Assembly: GCA_003339415.1 (NCBI GenBank)
Contig: PDHQ01000037.1
Span: 124,001 to 188,000, forward strand
Origin: Ophiocordyceps camponoti-saundersi (nom. inval.)
Lineage: Eukaryota > Ascomycota > Sordariomycetes > Hypocreales > Ophiocordycipitaceae
DNA: 64,000 nt
Direction: 5' to 3'
The position numbers were made by a program, and so were the translations under genes. This document shows, piece by piece, positions 24,185-36,499 of the stretch (the stretch's first letter is position 1; every line of letters starts with the position of its first letter). Under the pieces are notes generated by a model. That model saw only the letters and a program-made list of their open reading frames with translations. It did not search any database and was not told the DNA's origin.

Positions 24185-24695
24185 ACGAGTATTTTTTACC
24201 CTAACTATATAGCTAGGGTACGGTCCGACCCCGGCATAACCCCGGTAAGAGTAGTAACCTTGCCGGGCTCCTTTCCTCCCTCGGCAGGAGTAGTAACCTA
24301 GCCGAGGCTTAGGTAAGGCACGGGGGTAAGGGTATAGTTAGATAACGTAAGTTATTAGAGGAATAGGTCCCCTTTAATAGCGACTATAATTTAGTAATAA
24401 AGTACGATTATAAAATAAAAACTATTTTCGCTATAGTATTTGCTAATATACGTACCGGAACTACTTAGAACTTAGATAAGATATACGATAAGAAGTATAG
24501 GTACCTCTTACTTAGGACCGGCGTAACTTCGGATACTTCCTATAATAATTAAGCTTTCCGATACGACGAAGTTAGCTTATAAGCTAGCCGAATATATTAA
24601 GTAAGGGGTTTTTCCCCGAGCGCTCCGGTTTTTCCTCTTTATTAAATAATTATATGCTTAGATACCTATATAGGTTACTAGAGTAATATAATATA
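24104..24695 (+). mobile_element. SINE-2, tRNA-derived SINE inserted into the tail of SINE-1
   Basis: The 15-bp duplication TATATGCTTAGATAC lies at 24089-24103 and 24696-24710; it is SINE-1's own tail sequence. SINE-2 is 592 bp and nearly collinear with SINE-1, with fewer RIP changes in the middle (for example around 24230-24340). It ends in (TA)n after CTAGAGTAATATAATA. The arrangement looks like a tandem dimer but the target duplication shows insertion of one copy into another. Confidence 0.9.
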
Positions 24696-26399
24696 TATAT
24701 GCTTAGATACTTATATAAGTTACTAAAGTAATATAATATATATATATAGTAAACGTAATATTCCTATATATTATATAATTTAGATAAGTTACCTAAACCT
24801 TATTATTTAAGTTAATATAATATATATATTTTAAGTTTAATTTATTAGTATTTTTATTATAAGAAGTTTATAATATAACTCTAGCTACTTATTTAGCTTA
24901 GAAAGGATACTTAACTAATATTAATTAATAATAAAGCTAGGTTATATTACGGACTTAATTACCTTTTATTACTTAAAACTTAGTTAACTAATATAAGCTA
25001 AAATATTAGCTTTATTATTATTTAACTTTAGTTTAGATTAAAAATAGAAAAGTAATTTAGATAATAGATATTTATTAAAATACTAACTTTTAGGAAATTA
25101 TAATTATTATTTCGATAACGTATAGATATATTTTAACTAATATTTAGTTAGTAACTTAATAATTCGAATATCTTAGTACTTAGTAATAACTTATTATAAA
25201 TTAATATTATCTATTTTTTCTTCTCTTTACTTTCGGTTTAGGATTTTTAGGAACTTATTTCGATTTTAACTTAAAATCTTATTAACCTTAGATTAATTTT
25301 AATAATTACTCCGTAACTATTATTTACTAAGCTTTTATAAGTTTAGTACTAAAAGTTTTTTATAATTAAGTTAATTTAATAATATATAAAAGATAAAAAT
25401 AATAAAAGATAAAAATAATAAGAAAAGAAAAAATAAAATCCTTAAAGCTAGAGTCCCTTACCTTTACTCCTAATATAGATATCTAAGAGGGCGTAACGCG
25501 TAATAATCGCGTAAAGCTAGCTAAGTAATATTATTATATTAGTAATATTAGTTAGATATTAACTTAAATACGAATAAGGATTAGATTATTATTAAATTTA
25601 TTTTAATATATTAGTTTTTATATAAAAATATATTATCGCTTATAAATATAATAAAAGCTTATATAAAGGTAATAATAGCTAAGATAGTTTATTAAGTTAA
25701 TACTAATTTATATAAAATTAAGTTTTAATAAGCTATATATATATTATTATACCGGATATTTTTTTTAGTATATTAGTAATAAGTAGTTACTAGCTAAAAT
25801 ACCTATTTCTAATAAGCGTTAATAGCTAGCTTTTATTTACTTATATAGCTAATATAATTCTAATACGAAGGTACCTTCTTAATATCGCTATGCTTAATAT
25901 TATCGCACTACGCTTAAGATAATAATATAAGCGGCGGCGGGGATATAAAAAGATTACGCTTAGCGGGTTATACTTAATAAGGCGTAATAAATATTACCGC
26001 TAATATAAGTAATAATATTCGTAAATATAAGTAAAAAATAATCGTAAATACTATAAAAAGAGCTTACGAGGGGCGCGTAAAAAAGATAAGAGTAAGATAC
26101 GCGTAATATATATTTAAAGCTAAGTTTAAAATATATTAAAAACCGGGTTAATATTAACTTATAGCTAATATAAATTAGAGCTAAAATTAATATATTTATA
26201 CGCTATTAGTAAATTAAAGCCTTAAGAGTATTATCGTTATTAATATTATTCTTAGATTTAGGATTTAAAATAATAATCTAATAACTACGCGGAGTAGTAA
26301 GTATATAAGGGGGCGGTCCTAATATATAATAAATCTTAAGTTAAGGTTAGCAAAAGCTTATTATAATATTAACTTAAGATTAACTTAAACTTATTTTCT

Positions 26400-26434
<35 letters not shown>

Positions 26435-27491
26435 TTAATAATAAAAGTAAAAAGGAAAAGAAAGGAATAAAAAGCTTAGGCGCGAGGTAATTTATAGGTA
26501 AGGTGCTAAGTTACTAATTTACCCCGCTAAATAAGGTATATACTTACCCCTCCTATAAGTAATATATTAGTATATACTAACCCCTCTTATAAATATAAGA
26601 AGTATATACCTTTTAGGTATAAATACCCCCCCCCCTTTTTAAAAATTTTTTTTTCCTTTTTCTTTTTATAATTACCTTAGTTTTTCTTATTTATTTTTTA
26701 TAGATAACCTGGCGAAAGTTTACTAAATATCGCGTTTTTTATTTAATATACTATATTATATTTATTTTTTACTTCTCTAGTCCTTAGATTAGAAAAAGAA
26801 TATTACTAAGGGATTATAATACCCCTAAAGTTAAGAATCACGCTACCCCGGGGTATTATAATATAAAGATTATAATAACCTAGCGGAATTACGAATATTA
26901 TAATATAGGAACGCTTAGTATTATAAAAAGGAGATAACCTTTACTAGCTATAAGGGTCTACTAATTAATAGGGGAGATTCCCCCTTATATAGCTAGTATT
27001 TACTAAGGGTTTTTAAAGTAAGATACCTTAGTAATATCCTTATAGCTAGCTTATATTATATTTAAGGGAATTACCTACTAGTTCCTTAGTTTAAAAGTAA
27101 CTAAGCTAAGAGACCGGCTTATAGCGGCGGCCGATAATATATAGCGTTAAGCTTTATACTAATAATAATATATAGCGTTAAGTTTATTACCTAAACCTTA
27201 TTTATTATTTACGAAATATAGATAATAGGGAAACGCGATATATAGCTTAACGCGTACTATCTTAGGAAATTATATTAGAATTATTAAGAAATATATTAAA
27301 TATTAGTATAATATTAACTTAATTTTATCTATAAATTAATAAGGTAAGGGTATCTATTAGTTCTAAATTATATAAATCCTTAAAAGTAAAGAAATAATTT
27401 AATTTATAAGAGCTATTAAAAGAACCTAATTATACTTAAACTACTTACTTAATAAATATATATTCTTAACTATAAAAAGAAAAGCTATTAA

Positions 27492-27999
27492 TATTAAAAT
27501 ATATATATCGCTAGCTACTTAAGAATATAATACGCGTTAAATACGTATAGTACGCGTTATAAAAATAACTATCTTTATATAAATAAAATAAGAGGTTAGG
27601 GATACGTATAAAGAGGAGTCGAACTCGAAATAATACTAATCCGAGATTAGTATAATATTAATATAATATATAAAGTTAATATAGGAGAAGGATAGGGAGG
27701 CAGTTAGTAGGAGGAGGAATATATATATAATATATTTACTTTTTTATATTTTTAGAGAGAGAGATAGGTTATAAGTAAAGTTATTATTTAATCTTTTATA
27801 ACTTTATTAGCTAAAGTATATCGTATAGTAAACGTGATATTCCTATATATTATATAATTCGGATAAGTTACCCGAACCCTATTATCTAAGTTAATATAAT
27901 ATATATATTCTAGGTTTAATTTATTAGTATCTTTACTATAAGAAGTCTATAATATGACTCTAGCTACCTATTCGGCTTAGGAAGGATGCCTAACCGATA
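27492..27999 (+). repeat. 3' LTR of LARD-3
   Basis: It is 508 bp and ends GGATGCCTAACCGATA, with one RIP change at the terminal CA. It is followed by the target duplication ATACC. Confidence 0.9.
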
Positions 28000-30900
28000 A
28001 TACCTTTAGTTATATAAATTAGCGTCCCGATAAAGTTACCTTATTTACCTTTTTAAAGAACGCTTCCTTAATAAGCCTAGCCTTATCTACTCTCCTTAAT
28101 ATAAAATAACGAAAAAATAAGGTTAGCTATAATACCGTTTAAACTTCTTCCTAAGATTAAGGGGGATATTATTAGAAATATTCCCCTAACTATATAAATC
28201 TCTATTAATATTTAATTCCTAAATAAAATCGCCCTATTTCTAATTTAAACTTAACTAATTTAGCTATACTATTAAATAGCTTTATTTTCTTACCTATAAG
28301 ATTAATTAGCGCTTATATTACTTTAAGGAAATATTAATATTAGAGGAAATCGAAATATTTATTAAAAATTTCACTACTAAGGTTATAATTATTAATATAA
28401 ATAAATATTAATATTAAATACTTTATAATAAAACTTAGTAATATTTAATATTTTACCTTATCTACTAATACTAATTTACTAAATATAATATCCCCGTATT
28501 TTACGTATATAAAGGGGGCGCCTATTAGTCCTTATAATATATTAATATATTCCTATATACTATTAAGGGCGGTAAAGCCTATCTTATATATATCCTCTAG
28601 CTATATTAAGATTAACTAAAACCTATTAGATATATCTAGCTAAAAGAAAACTATTAGTTATCTAATATATACTTAATCTAAATTAACCTCTAAGTTATAA
28701 TACGGATATCTTAGTTTTACTATATTCTTATTAATATCGCGGTAATCGTAAACTATTCTTTAAGCTATTAGGTCTAATAAGTATTTCTTAATAAATAAAG
28801 TTTTAGCTACTTATTCTATATTATCGCCGATAAGTTAAATAATATTTACTTCTTCTATTATTAGGAATACCTTACTTATAAAAATCTATTTAAGCTTACT
28901 ATACCTTATTTATTTAAATACGGCTAGCGTTACTCCCTTTTTTAATTTAATTTAATAAGTAATTAGTTATATAAGCCGAATCTCCTTAAAAGTAAAAATA
29001 AAATAGTTCTTATAAGTAAAATATAATCTTATAACCCTTTTTTTTTATTCTTCTATCTTAATATAATAAGGCTTTATTTAAACTACACGTTAATTTCCCT
29101 AATTAAGGTATCTAATAAAGGATAAATAACTAAGTTTAGGGTAATACCTTTATAAGATATAAGTTTTAAAATACTTATTATTATAATACTTACTTATCTA
29201 AAATATAATATATAGTTAATATTATCTTTATTATTTATTTTCTCCTAATTTATCTAATATTAGGAATATTTTAGAAAGTTTATTATATCTAGCTTATTAT
29301 AATCGCGGATTACTTTTTTTATATTACTCTTATTCCTAGCTATTTTATTTTCTTTTAAGTTAGCTAATTTTATTTCTAGTAATTTTTCTACTCTTTTAAG
29401 CTATCTTAAATACTTAAGTAACTATCTATTCGTTAACTTTAGTTTCTTTACTATTTATTTAAAACCTATTACCTTATATATTTTCTTCTATATAAACTTA
29501 GGTAATATTACTTTTACTTACTTACTAATAGATACTATTAGCTTTCGCTAGATTTAGGGCTATAATACTTTATCTACTTTCTTTTATACTATTTTTAGCT
29601 ACCTTATTATTTAGCTTTTATAGGAGGTAGCTATTAGTTTTTTAGAGAATCTTACTTTACCTAAAAGGCTAATTATTTAGTAATAGCGGATAAAATATCC
29701 TTAACCTTTTTTAAAATAAGCTTATTATTTTTAATAAATATAATTTTATTTTTTATTATTAGTAACCGCTTTTAGATATTTAGAGGCTTATAGCGGTTAA
29801 GCAATCGGGACTATTTTTTTCTTTCTAATAAGAGGTTTAAATATTAGGTCTTTAAGCGGTATAAGTTTATCCCTATATAGAATTAATATCGGGCGTAGTA
29901 AAATCTAAAGCTTTTCTATCTAAACTTTTTACTATAAGTAGCACCGCTAATATTCTAATTATATATCTTATTAGTAGTTAAATATTTATATCTAAACTAA
30001 TAACTATTAAATTCTTTACTAATAATCTAAGGCTAGTGCCTTAATATAGTTATTAGCGTCTCTATTCCTTTATCTCCTCCGCGTAAGTTTCCTAATAAGC
30101 TTTCCGCTATTAGAACGCTTCTCTATTAAACGGAGCTATAAATAGATAATTATAGCTTATATAGCCCTATTTGCTATATTTAAAATACTACTATAAATCT
30201 AAGTTAGGAGGTTAATATCTAAGTCCTATACTTAATAATCTAAAAGCTTAGGGTTATTACTATAATATATTCGAAGAATTCTATAATAAATATCCCTAAT
30301 TCTATACTTAGGTATTAGTTTATTTAAGTATACCTTATATACTTAAATATCCGCTAGTAAGATAGCCTCTTAAGTTCTATAAGCACTTACTTAACTTATT
30401 TACTATTATAATATTAGATTATTCTATTAATTTAGTTATCTTAGTTATTATCTTCTACTACTTAGCTATTACTTTTTATAGATTTATCTTTATAGCTAGC
30501 ACTCTATTAATATCTTTCTTAATCTTTTTAAATATTATATCGCGTAAGTTATATATAGTAAGTTAAATATTAAACTATATTAAGCTTACTATTACTATTA
30601 ATAACTTCTACTTACTATTAATATAAAAGCGCTTAATAATAGCCCGCTTATATTATTTATCTTTCTTAGCGTTTTTAATTATTTAATTTAAAAAGTTAAT
30701 AAGTAAAATTTATTAAGTTTCTAATTTTATTTAGCTATAAAAAGCCTTCGCTTATTTTATATAATTAGCTAATAATTCTCCTTTTTTATAATTAAACTTA
30801 TATACCTTTATAATAAGGGTACTCTCTATAACTAAGTTTACCTCCTTAAATTTATTTATAAATAAAGTTACTAACTTAGATTAGGTACGATTTTTATTAT

Positions 30901-31340
30901 CTAACTTATTATATTAGTTAGTAGCCTTATTATAAAGACCTAAAAAAAAGATCTCCCTAACGATAATATTATACGTCTCTTCTTAGATACCTAATAATAC
31001 TATATTAGTATTATACTAATTAAGGTACCTTTTAGTTAAGATATCTTTCGGGTATTTAGTAAATAGCTTAAGCCTTAATAATAAAGTTAACGTTATTATA
31101 ATATAACGCTTATACTTAAGTTTAGTAATACTCCTTTATATTAGTACTAAGTATACGATTATTAAATCGGTCTAACTTACTAGGGGAAAGGGATAAAGTA
31201 AATAATATAGTAAACTTTTTAATAAATTAAGTAAACCTTATAATAAACTTATATCTAATATTATCTTCTAATCTTTTACTTTAAAGTACTCTTTAAGTAT
31301 ACTTTAATAACTTACCTTTACTTATAATACTTATAATTAC
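28000..31340 (-). pseudogene. Gypsy G (minus copy), gag to reverse transcriptase
   Basis: This is the reverse complement of the plus copy at 40829-42070 and 54874-57330. The catalytic segment F-I-Y-I-N-N (Asp codons changed to Asn) lies near 28387-28410, as in the plus copy at 56922-56948. The gag portion lies right of about 30200. Between about 29790 and 30165 this copy differs from the plus copy and is about 550 bases shorter, with no counterpart of the plus copy's protease-like segment. It continues left beyond LARD-3 as 22700-23194. Confidence 0.8.
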
Positions 31341-31379
31341 TAAACGTTTAGCGGAACTAAGTTATATTAATAATAAGGG

Positions 31380-32262
31380 ACTAGCTAGCGTATATTACTA
31401 CGCTTATACCCGCGCTTTTACTTTATAAGCGTATTACTATTTAAGATAGCTTATATAATAGCCGCTATTTAATAATACTTACTAATATTAAAACTCCTAA
31501 ATAGCGCGCGCTTATTATATATACGCGGTAATAAAGTCTTGCTATAATTCAATATATTTTTATATTAATAATAGTAATTTATTAACTTTATAACTAATAG
31601 TAGCTAGTTAAATTTCTCCTACTATAGCTAATATAGCTTAGGCGATTATTATTTTTATAATAGATAATATCCTTTTAAAGTCTAATTAGGAGGCGGAGGT
31701 ATATTAATAATAGCTTAAACTTTAAATAATTTTAAACTAATATCTAACTAATATTAATAATACCTTAATATTACGCGTAAAGTAAATAATACCTGCTATA
31801 ATATTAGCCCTCCCCTGCGTAAAAGATAATTAGCGTTTATTTTTATTATTTTTATACTCCTCTTTTTTTTTATTTTTATCTCTTATAGATTACTAAATTA
31901 ATTTACTTATAAGAGACTCTTTTCTTAACTTTTATAAAATATTAAAAATTAAATATATTAAGTATTTACTAAGACTAATCTAAGATTAGTAAAACTCTAA
32001 GTTAAAATTAAAGTAATGTTTTATTAATTATAAATTAAGTCTAGAAAGAGAAAAAAATAATAATATTAACTTATAGTAAGTTATTACTAAGTACTAAAAT
32101 ATTTAAATTATTAAATACTAACTAGATATTAGTTAAAATATATTAATAGTTTATTAAAATAATAATTATAGCTTTTATATATATTAGTATTTTAATAATC
32201 TTCTACTATCTAAATTACTCTTTTATTTTTAACTAAACTATAAGTAATAAGGTAAGATTATT
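31380..32262 (-). mobile_element. LARD-related relic (LARD-5), interior only
   Basis: From about 31850 to 32262 the sequence is clearly collinear with the 5' interior of the LARDs in reverse (compare 18600-19000). From 31380 to 31850 the likeness is weaker. No LTR is seen; NLE-3 starts just to the right. It lies directly upstream of, and in the same orientation as, the Gypsy G gag region. It may be the true 5' leader of G rather than a separate insertion. Confidence 0.6.
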
Positions 32263-32276
32263 TAAAATAACTTATA

Positions 32277-33642
32277 ACTTTTATATATTTTATAAATTCC
32301 GCGCTTATAGTAACGCGGATATAGACTTCTTATTTTTATATTATAAGCGAACTCCGCTCCCTCTATTACTTTATAATAATAGCTAGCCGCGCCCGGAGTA
32401 ACTTTAGGGGGGAGAGCGACGTTATATAAGTTAATTATAATTATAAAAATTTTTTACCTAAAATATAGCTTTATTTTAAATTATAGTAATCTTAAACCTA
32501 AAAGTTTACTATACTTATTACCTTATTAAAAGCTAAGATAAATATTAGTAAAATTATTTTAAGAGATATTTTTATCTTTATATAAGTAATTATTAAATAA
32601 GTAATAGAGTCTAAAAAGGTTTAAGGAGGTGCCCCCCTTATTCTAACTTTATTAGTTAATAGTATCTCCTTAGCCGTTATAGCTACGGTTTCCTTTTTTT
32701 TATAGCTTTAGGGGGAGCGGAATTCTTTTAATATAAGCTATAATTATAGCTAAAACGCTAAAAAAGATTATTTAAAAGTAAATTCCTAAGTAATATAAGC
32801 GATAGCTTATAATTTAGTTTAATTCTATAGCTACTCCGCTTTAAGTTTAAAGCTTTAAGGTAACTATAATAAATATTAATTATAAATTTTATAAGTAAGG
32901 CTAAGCCCTTATAATAAAAAAATTACTTAGTAGCGATATTATAGTAATATTCTAAAATATTATTTATAAGCTTTAGTCTAATCTAAAATAGCTTTATATT
33001 ACTTTTAGAGAAAAAGTATATTTAATTACCGAAGGTTATATTCTTATTATAAAAAAGGTGCTAATATAAACCTTATAGTAAGGCGGTAAGGAAGCTTTTT
33101 AGAAAAAGATTAAGTTATTAAATAAGGTTTTAATAATATAATTATATATAAAAAGATATTATTCTAAAACTTAGCGGAGTTTCTTAATAATTATTATTAA
33201 TAGCGTAGTAAATATAAACCGGATTTATAATAAAAATATAATAATATAAGCGGAGATTTTTAACGCTAAATTATATACGCTAAAAGTTTAACCTTAATAA
33301 TATTTTAAATATTACTAATTTAAATATATTATTAAATATTATATAGTAAGGCTATAATATAGTAAATATTTTACTACTTTATATATAAAAAGTAAGTCCG
33401 CTTACTTTATAGCTTATAGGAAAAGATTATATTATTACCTTTTTTATTAGGGGTTTTACTTTAAGTAAAGTTAATTTTACTTTAAGATAAGAGTAGTATA
33501 AGATTAGGCGAAGGACGCGTATATTACCTAACCCCGGAGGTTTATAAACTAAAGCTTTATATATACCGCCCCTCCTCCCTTTTTAGCGCTAACTAGAAAC
33601 TAATAATAGCTAGGGCAGAAATACTAAAAAGCGAATATAATA
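32277..33642 (+). mobile_element. NLE-3, 3'-truncated copy
   Basis: It starts at the same ACTTTTATAT as the other copies and is collinear with them to GCGAATATAATA at 33642, then stops about 490 bases short of the usual 3' end. No tail or target duplication is seen. Loss of the 3' end, unlike the 5' truncation usual for LINE-type elements, points to a later deletion or recombination. Confidence 0.75.
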
Positions 33643-33683
33643 ATACCCCCTCCTTTAACTTTAATTTTATACTTATTTATATT

Positions 33684-34015
33684 TTTATAAAATATAAGTT
33701 TTAAAATACTTATTATTATAATATTTACTTATCTAAGATATAATATATAGTTAATATTATCTATCTTATCGCTTATTTTTATTTTCTCCTAGTTTATTTA
33801 ATATTAAAAGTATTTTAATAAGCTTATTATATTTAGTTTATTATAGTCGCGGATTACTTTTTCTATATTACTCTTATCTTTAACTATTTTATTTTTTTTT
33901 AAAGTTAGCTAATCCTATTTCTAGTAACTTTTTTATTTCTTTAAGCTATTTTAAATATTAAAGTAATTATCTATTTATTAACTTTAGTTTCTTTACTATT
34001 TATTTAAAACCTATT
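33684..34015 (-). mobile_element. Gypsy G fragment
   Basis: It matches about 29140-29470 of the minus copy in the same orientation and ends abruptly after AAAACCTATTA. It is a third, partial copy. The 40 bases between it and NLE-3 match nothing I recognise. Confidence 0.65.
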
Positions 34016-34500
34016 AGATAAATATTAGAGGATAAAGTATTAGAGGACAAGGGATTAGAGGAAAAAGGGAAGAACTTAGAGGAATTATTATTATTATTAA
34101 ACTTACTATTAGACTAATATAAAAAAGATTATAACTATTAATACCCTAATATATAATACTATACGATTTAATCTAATCTTATAATCTAAGACCGATTAAG
34201 GGATTTTATAATAATAAAACTAAGATTTAGCGTATTATTATATAAGCTATAAAATTAATATAATAATATTATTTAGTAATAATAGCTAAGTATTTAAAGA
34301 TTTCGGTAGATTATTAAATTAGGAAGCGAAGTAAGTTCTAATTAAGTTAAGCGGGAGCTACCTAAAGTAAATTTAGCTATAGCTACCTATTATTACCGAA
34401 AAAGCAGCCTTATAGTAAGTAAAGTAAGAAGGATTATATAAGCGAGAATAAGGGGGGAAAGAGGATAAGAGAATATAAGAAGACCTTATAAGTGCGGATA
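34016..34500 (+). pseudogene. Unidentified degenerate frame with short acidic repeats
   Basis: A plus-strand frame begins with three imperfect copies of a Leu-Glu-Asp-Lys type unit (about 34023-34075), followed by a Leu run and a basic, Arg/Gly-rich end near 34440-34500 (R-G-E-R-G-x-E-N). Stops are TAA or TAG. It could be the C-terminal part of a gag-like protein. I see no second copy in the window. A 15-base T run follows at 34508-34522. Confidence 0.3.
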
Positions 34501-34644
34501 GTTTTCCTTTTTTTTTTTTTTTATTATTATAAAAATAATTAAGATAAGAAGAACGTTAGGATAAGTAAATAAAAAGGATTAGGGGCGTATAATCTTTCTA
34601 AATAGATTAACGCTAAAAGTTTTTTAATTTAAAAAAATAAATAT
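34501..34644. other. T-tract and unassigned spacer
   Basis: It holds a run of about 15 T residues and short ATT repeats, which could be the poly(A) tail of a minus-strand insertion. Nothing else is recognised before Gypsy G similarity begins near 34645. Confidence 0.4.
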
Positions 34645-34885
34645 ACTTAATAAAAGAAAACTTAGTTTTGCTAAATATTTAGTAATTATAAGTATTATAA
34701 GTAAAAGTAAGTTATTAAAGTATACCTAAGGAGTACCTTAAGGTAGAAAATTAGAAAATAATATTAGATATAAATATAAGTTTATTATAAAATTTACTTA
34801 GTTCGTTAGAAAGTTTACTATATTATCTACTTTATCCCTTTCCCTTAGCAGATTAGATTAGTCTAATAATCGTATATCTTATACC
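34645..34885 (+). pseudogene. Gypsy G (plus copy), 5' part of gag
   Basis: This is the reverse complement of about 31150-31335 in the minus copy. Both copies share sequence only from about ACTTAGTT onward, so this may be the element's edge or a truncation. It is cut by the insertion of the 326-bp LTR Gypsy element; the duplicated target ATACC is at 34881-34885. Confidence 0.65.
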
Positions 34886-35211
34886 TATTACGCGCTAGGC
34901 ACTTATAACGATTTCCCCTAGATATTTTACGGTGATTTCCGAGGATCTCTAGCTATAATTACGTAACCTCGGAAACCTTATCGTAAAATCCCTAAGAAAA
35001 CCTTAGTAGGAAATTACCCGGAAATAAAGTTAACCTTTTACTAAGATTTCCCTATACCCTCTCCTATCCCTACTAATATATACCTTTATATATTTTACTA
35101 GAATCTCGCTTACGAGAGTTTTTCCTCTTTTCTTTCCTTTCTCCTTAGCTTAGAATCTTTATTTATAATACTAATACTATTATTTAGTTAACGTATTTTA
35201 TAGCCGTAATA
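34886..35211 (+). repeat. 5' LTR of the 326-bp LTR Gypsy element
   Basis: It begins TATTACGCGC and ends CCGTAATA, consistent with TG...CA termini after RIP. Differences from the 3' LTR are mostly transitions. No primer-binding site was confidently read after it. Confidence 0.93.
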
Positions 35212-35639
35212 CTATTCTAAGCTTAACTTCGCTAGTAAGCGATTAAGAAACCTGCATTTTACTTTTATATCCCTATATAGGATAGAAAAAAACTTACTTA
35301 TAACTAAAACCTAGATTATAACTAGCTTCGAGATATATATCCGGAGCCCCTAATTAAACTTTTAGGCGATTAAGGAGACTCGCCTCGGAGACGCTTAACC
35401 TTATAATAAAACGGGATATCGGCGAAGACTAGATTATAATAATAGCTACCTTTTCCTAAAATATTATTAATATAATTATATTATAAGAGTAGCGTGCGGA
35501 GATAGCGTAACTATAAGCGTAAGTTATAAAACTCTAAAATTAGTTAACTTAGAAAAACTAAAACCTAAATACGGAAAAAACCTATTAAGAAATATTAACT
35601 ATATTTAGTATAAGTAAAGAGATATTTATCCTAACTAGA

Positions 35640-36490
35640 AAGGCCGCTTAGGATACCTTTATATTAGTAGCCCCGGTAAGATAGCCGAACCCCTCTTATT
35701 TTAATTTTACGAAAATTTACTATAAAAAAGTAAGTAAGTTTTCGGGTAAGAAGGAGGATTTTAGTACCTTCTTTACGAACTTAAAAGATAAGATTAGGTC
35801 TAATAAGATAACTTTTTAAAATAAGTAGGACTAGATAAGTATATTATTCCGCGCGTTAGAAGGGAAAGCCCGTAAATTTTTAGAAACTTAATATAACTTA
35901 GAAGAACGCCCTTTTTCTAGATTAGCTAAGATAGTCTAGTACTTAGAATCTACTTACGGAAATCCTAACGAATTTACTAAGGCTACGGACTAACTTCGTA
36001 AACTAAACTTTTTATTAATAAGTAAATAGGAAATTTAGGAGTTCCTCGCGGAGTTCGACTACCTCGTAGCTAAAACTTAAGTTCTCCTAGCTTAGATTAA
36101 GTATACGCTTTAAGATTATCTACCCGCTAATCTTAACCTAAGCTTTTTTACGAAAGCTAAAAATTTACGTATAACGTATAAGGAATTCTACGAGTATATA
36201 AAAAACGCTATATTTTACTAAAAAAAGGAGTTAACTTATCGGAAATTTTCCTATAAAAGCTAAGTAAGTAAAAAGGTTACCTTAGAAATATAAAAGAAGA
36301 TTATAACTATAACTATAACCTCCTACTAGAAAGGCTAAGCTTTTAGTAAGAGCGAGAAGAAAGTTTACTAAGAAAATAGTACTTATTTTATTTATAGAAA
36401 GAAAAGCTATATAGCTAAGAATTACCCTAACTAATAAAAGATAAGGAGAGTTTATAAAGTTTAAATACTTTTACCTAATTCTATTTAATT
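35640..36490 (+). pseudogene. Gag of the 326-bp LTR Gypsy element
   Basis: The frame is legible from about 35690 with a capsid-like helical region and ends in a nucleocapsid motif at 36378-36428, read as S-T-Y-F-I-Y-R-K-K-S-Y-I-A-K-N-Y. This is Cys-X2-Cys-X4-His-X4-Cys with the Cys and His codons mutated to Tyr. TAA/TAG stops occur at several former Gln and Trp codons. Gag would coat the genomic RNA. Confidence 0.85.
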
Positions 36491-36499
36491 AAGTAACTT

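Larger units (their letters stand above)
23540..24742 (+). mobile_element. SINE-1, tRNA-derived SINE (outer), split by SINE-2
   Basis: The 15-bp duplication TATATAGTAAACGTA is at 23525-23539 and 24743-24757 and matches the LARD LTR. SINE-1 consists of 23540-24103 plus its tail 24711-24742, about 596 bp in all. It has a tRNA-like head, a middle with GC-rich hairpins (about 23655-23735), and a tail related to the 3' end of LINE-A/B ending in (TA)n. No coding frame is expected. Transcription would be by RNA polymerase III from the head. Confidence 0.9.
23195..24920 (+). repeat. 5' LTR of LARD-3, split by SINE insertions
   Basis: LTR sequence is at 23195-23539 and resumes at 24743 (after the duplicated target) to 24920. 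Without the insert it would be about 508 bp, as in the other copies. Confidence 0.88.
23195..27999 (+). mobile_element. LARD-3, non-autonomous LTR element with SINEs in its 5' LTR
   Basis: This is the same family as LARD-1. The target duplication is ATACT (23190-23194) and ATACC (28000-28004), differing by one C/T change. The empty site in Gypsy G is at 57326-57330. The 5' LTR (23195-24920) contains SINE-1 with SINE-2 inside; the 3' LTR is 27492-27999. The interior holds the inverted repeat, a TAA tract at about 26406-26446, and the TATA/C-tract near 26611-26650. Confidence 0.92.
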
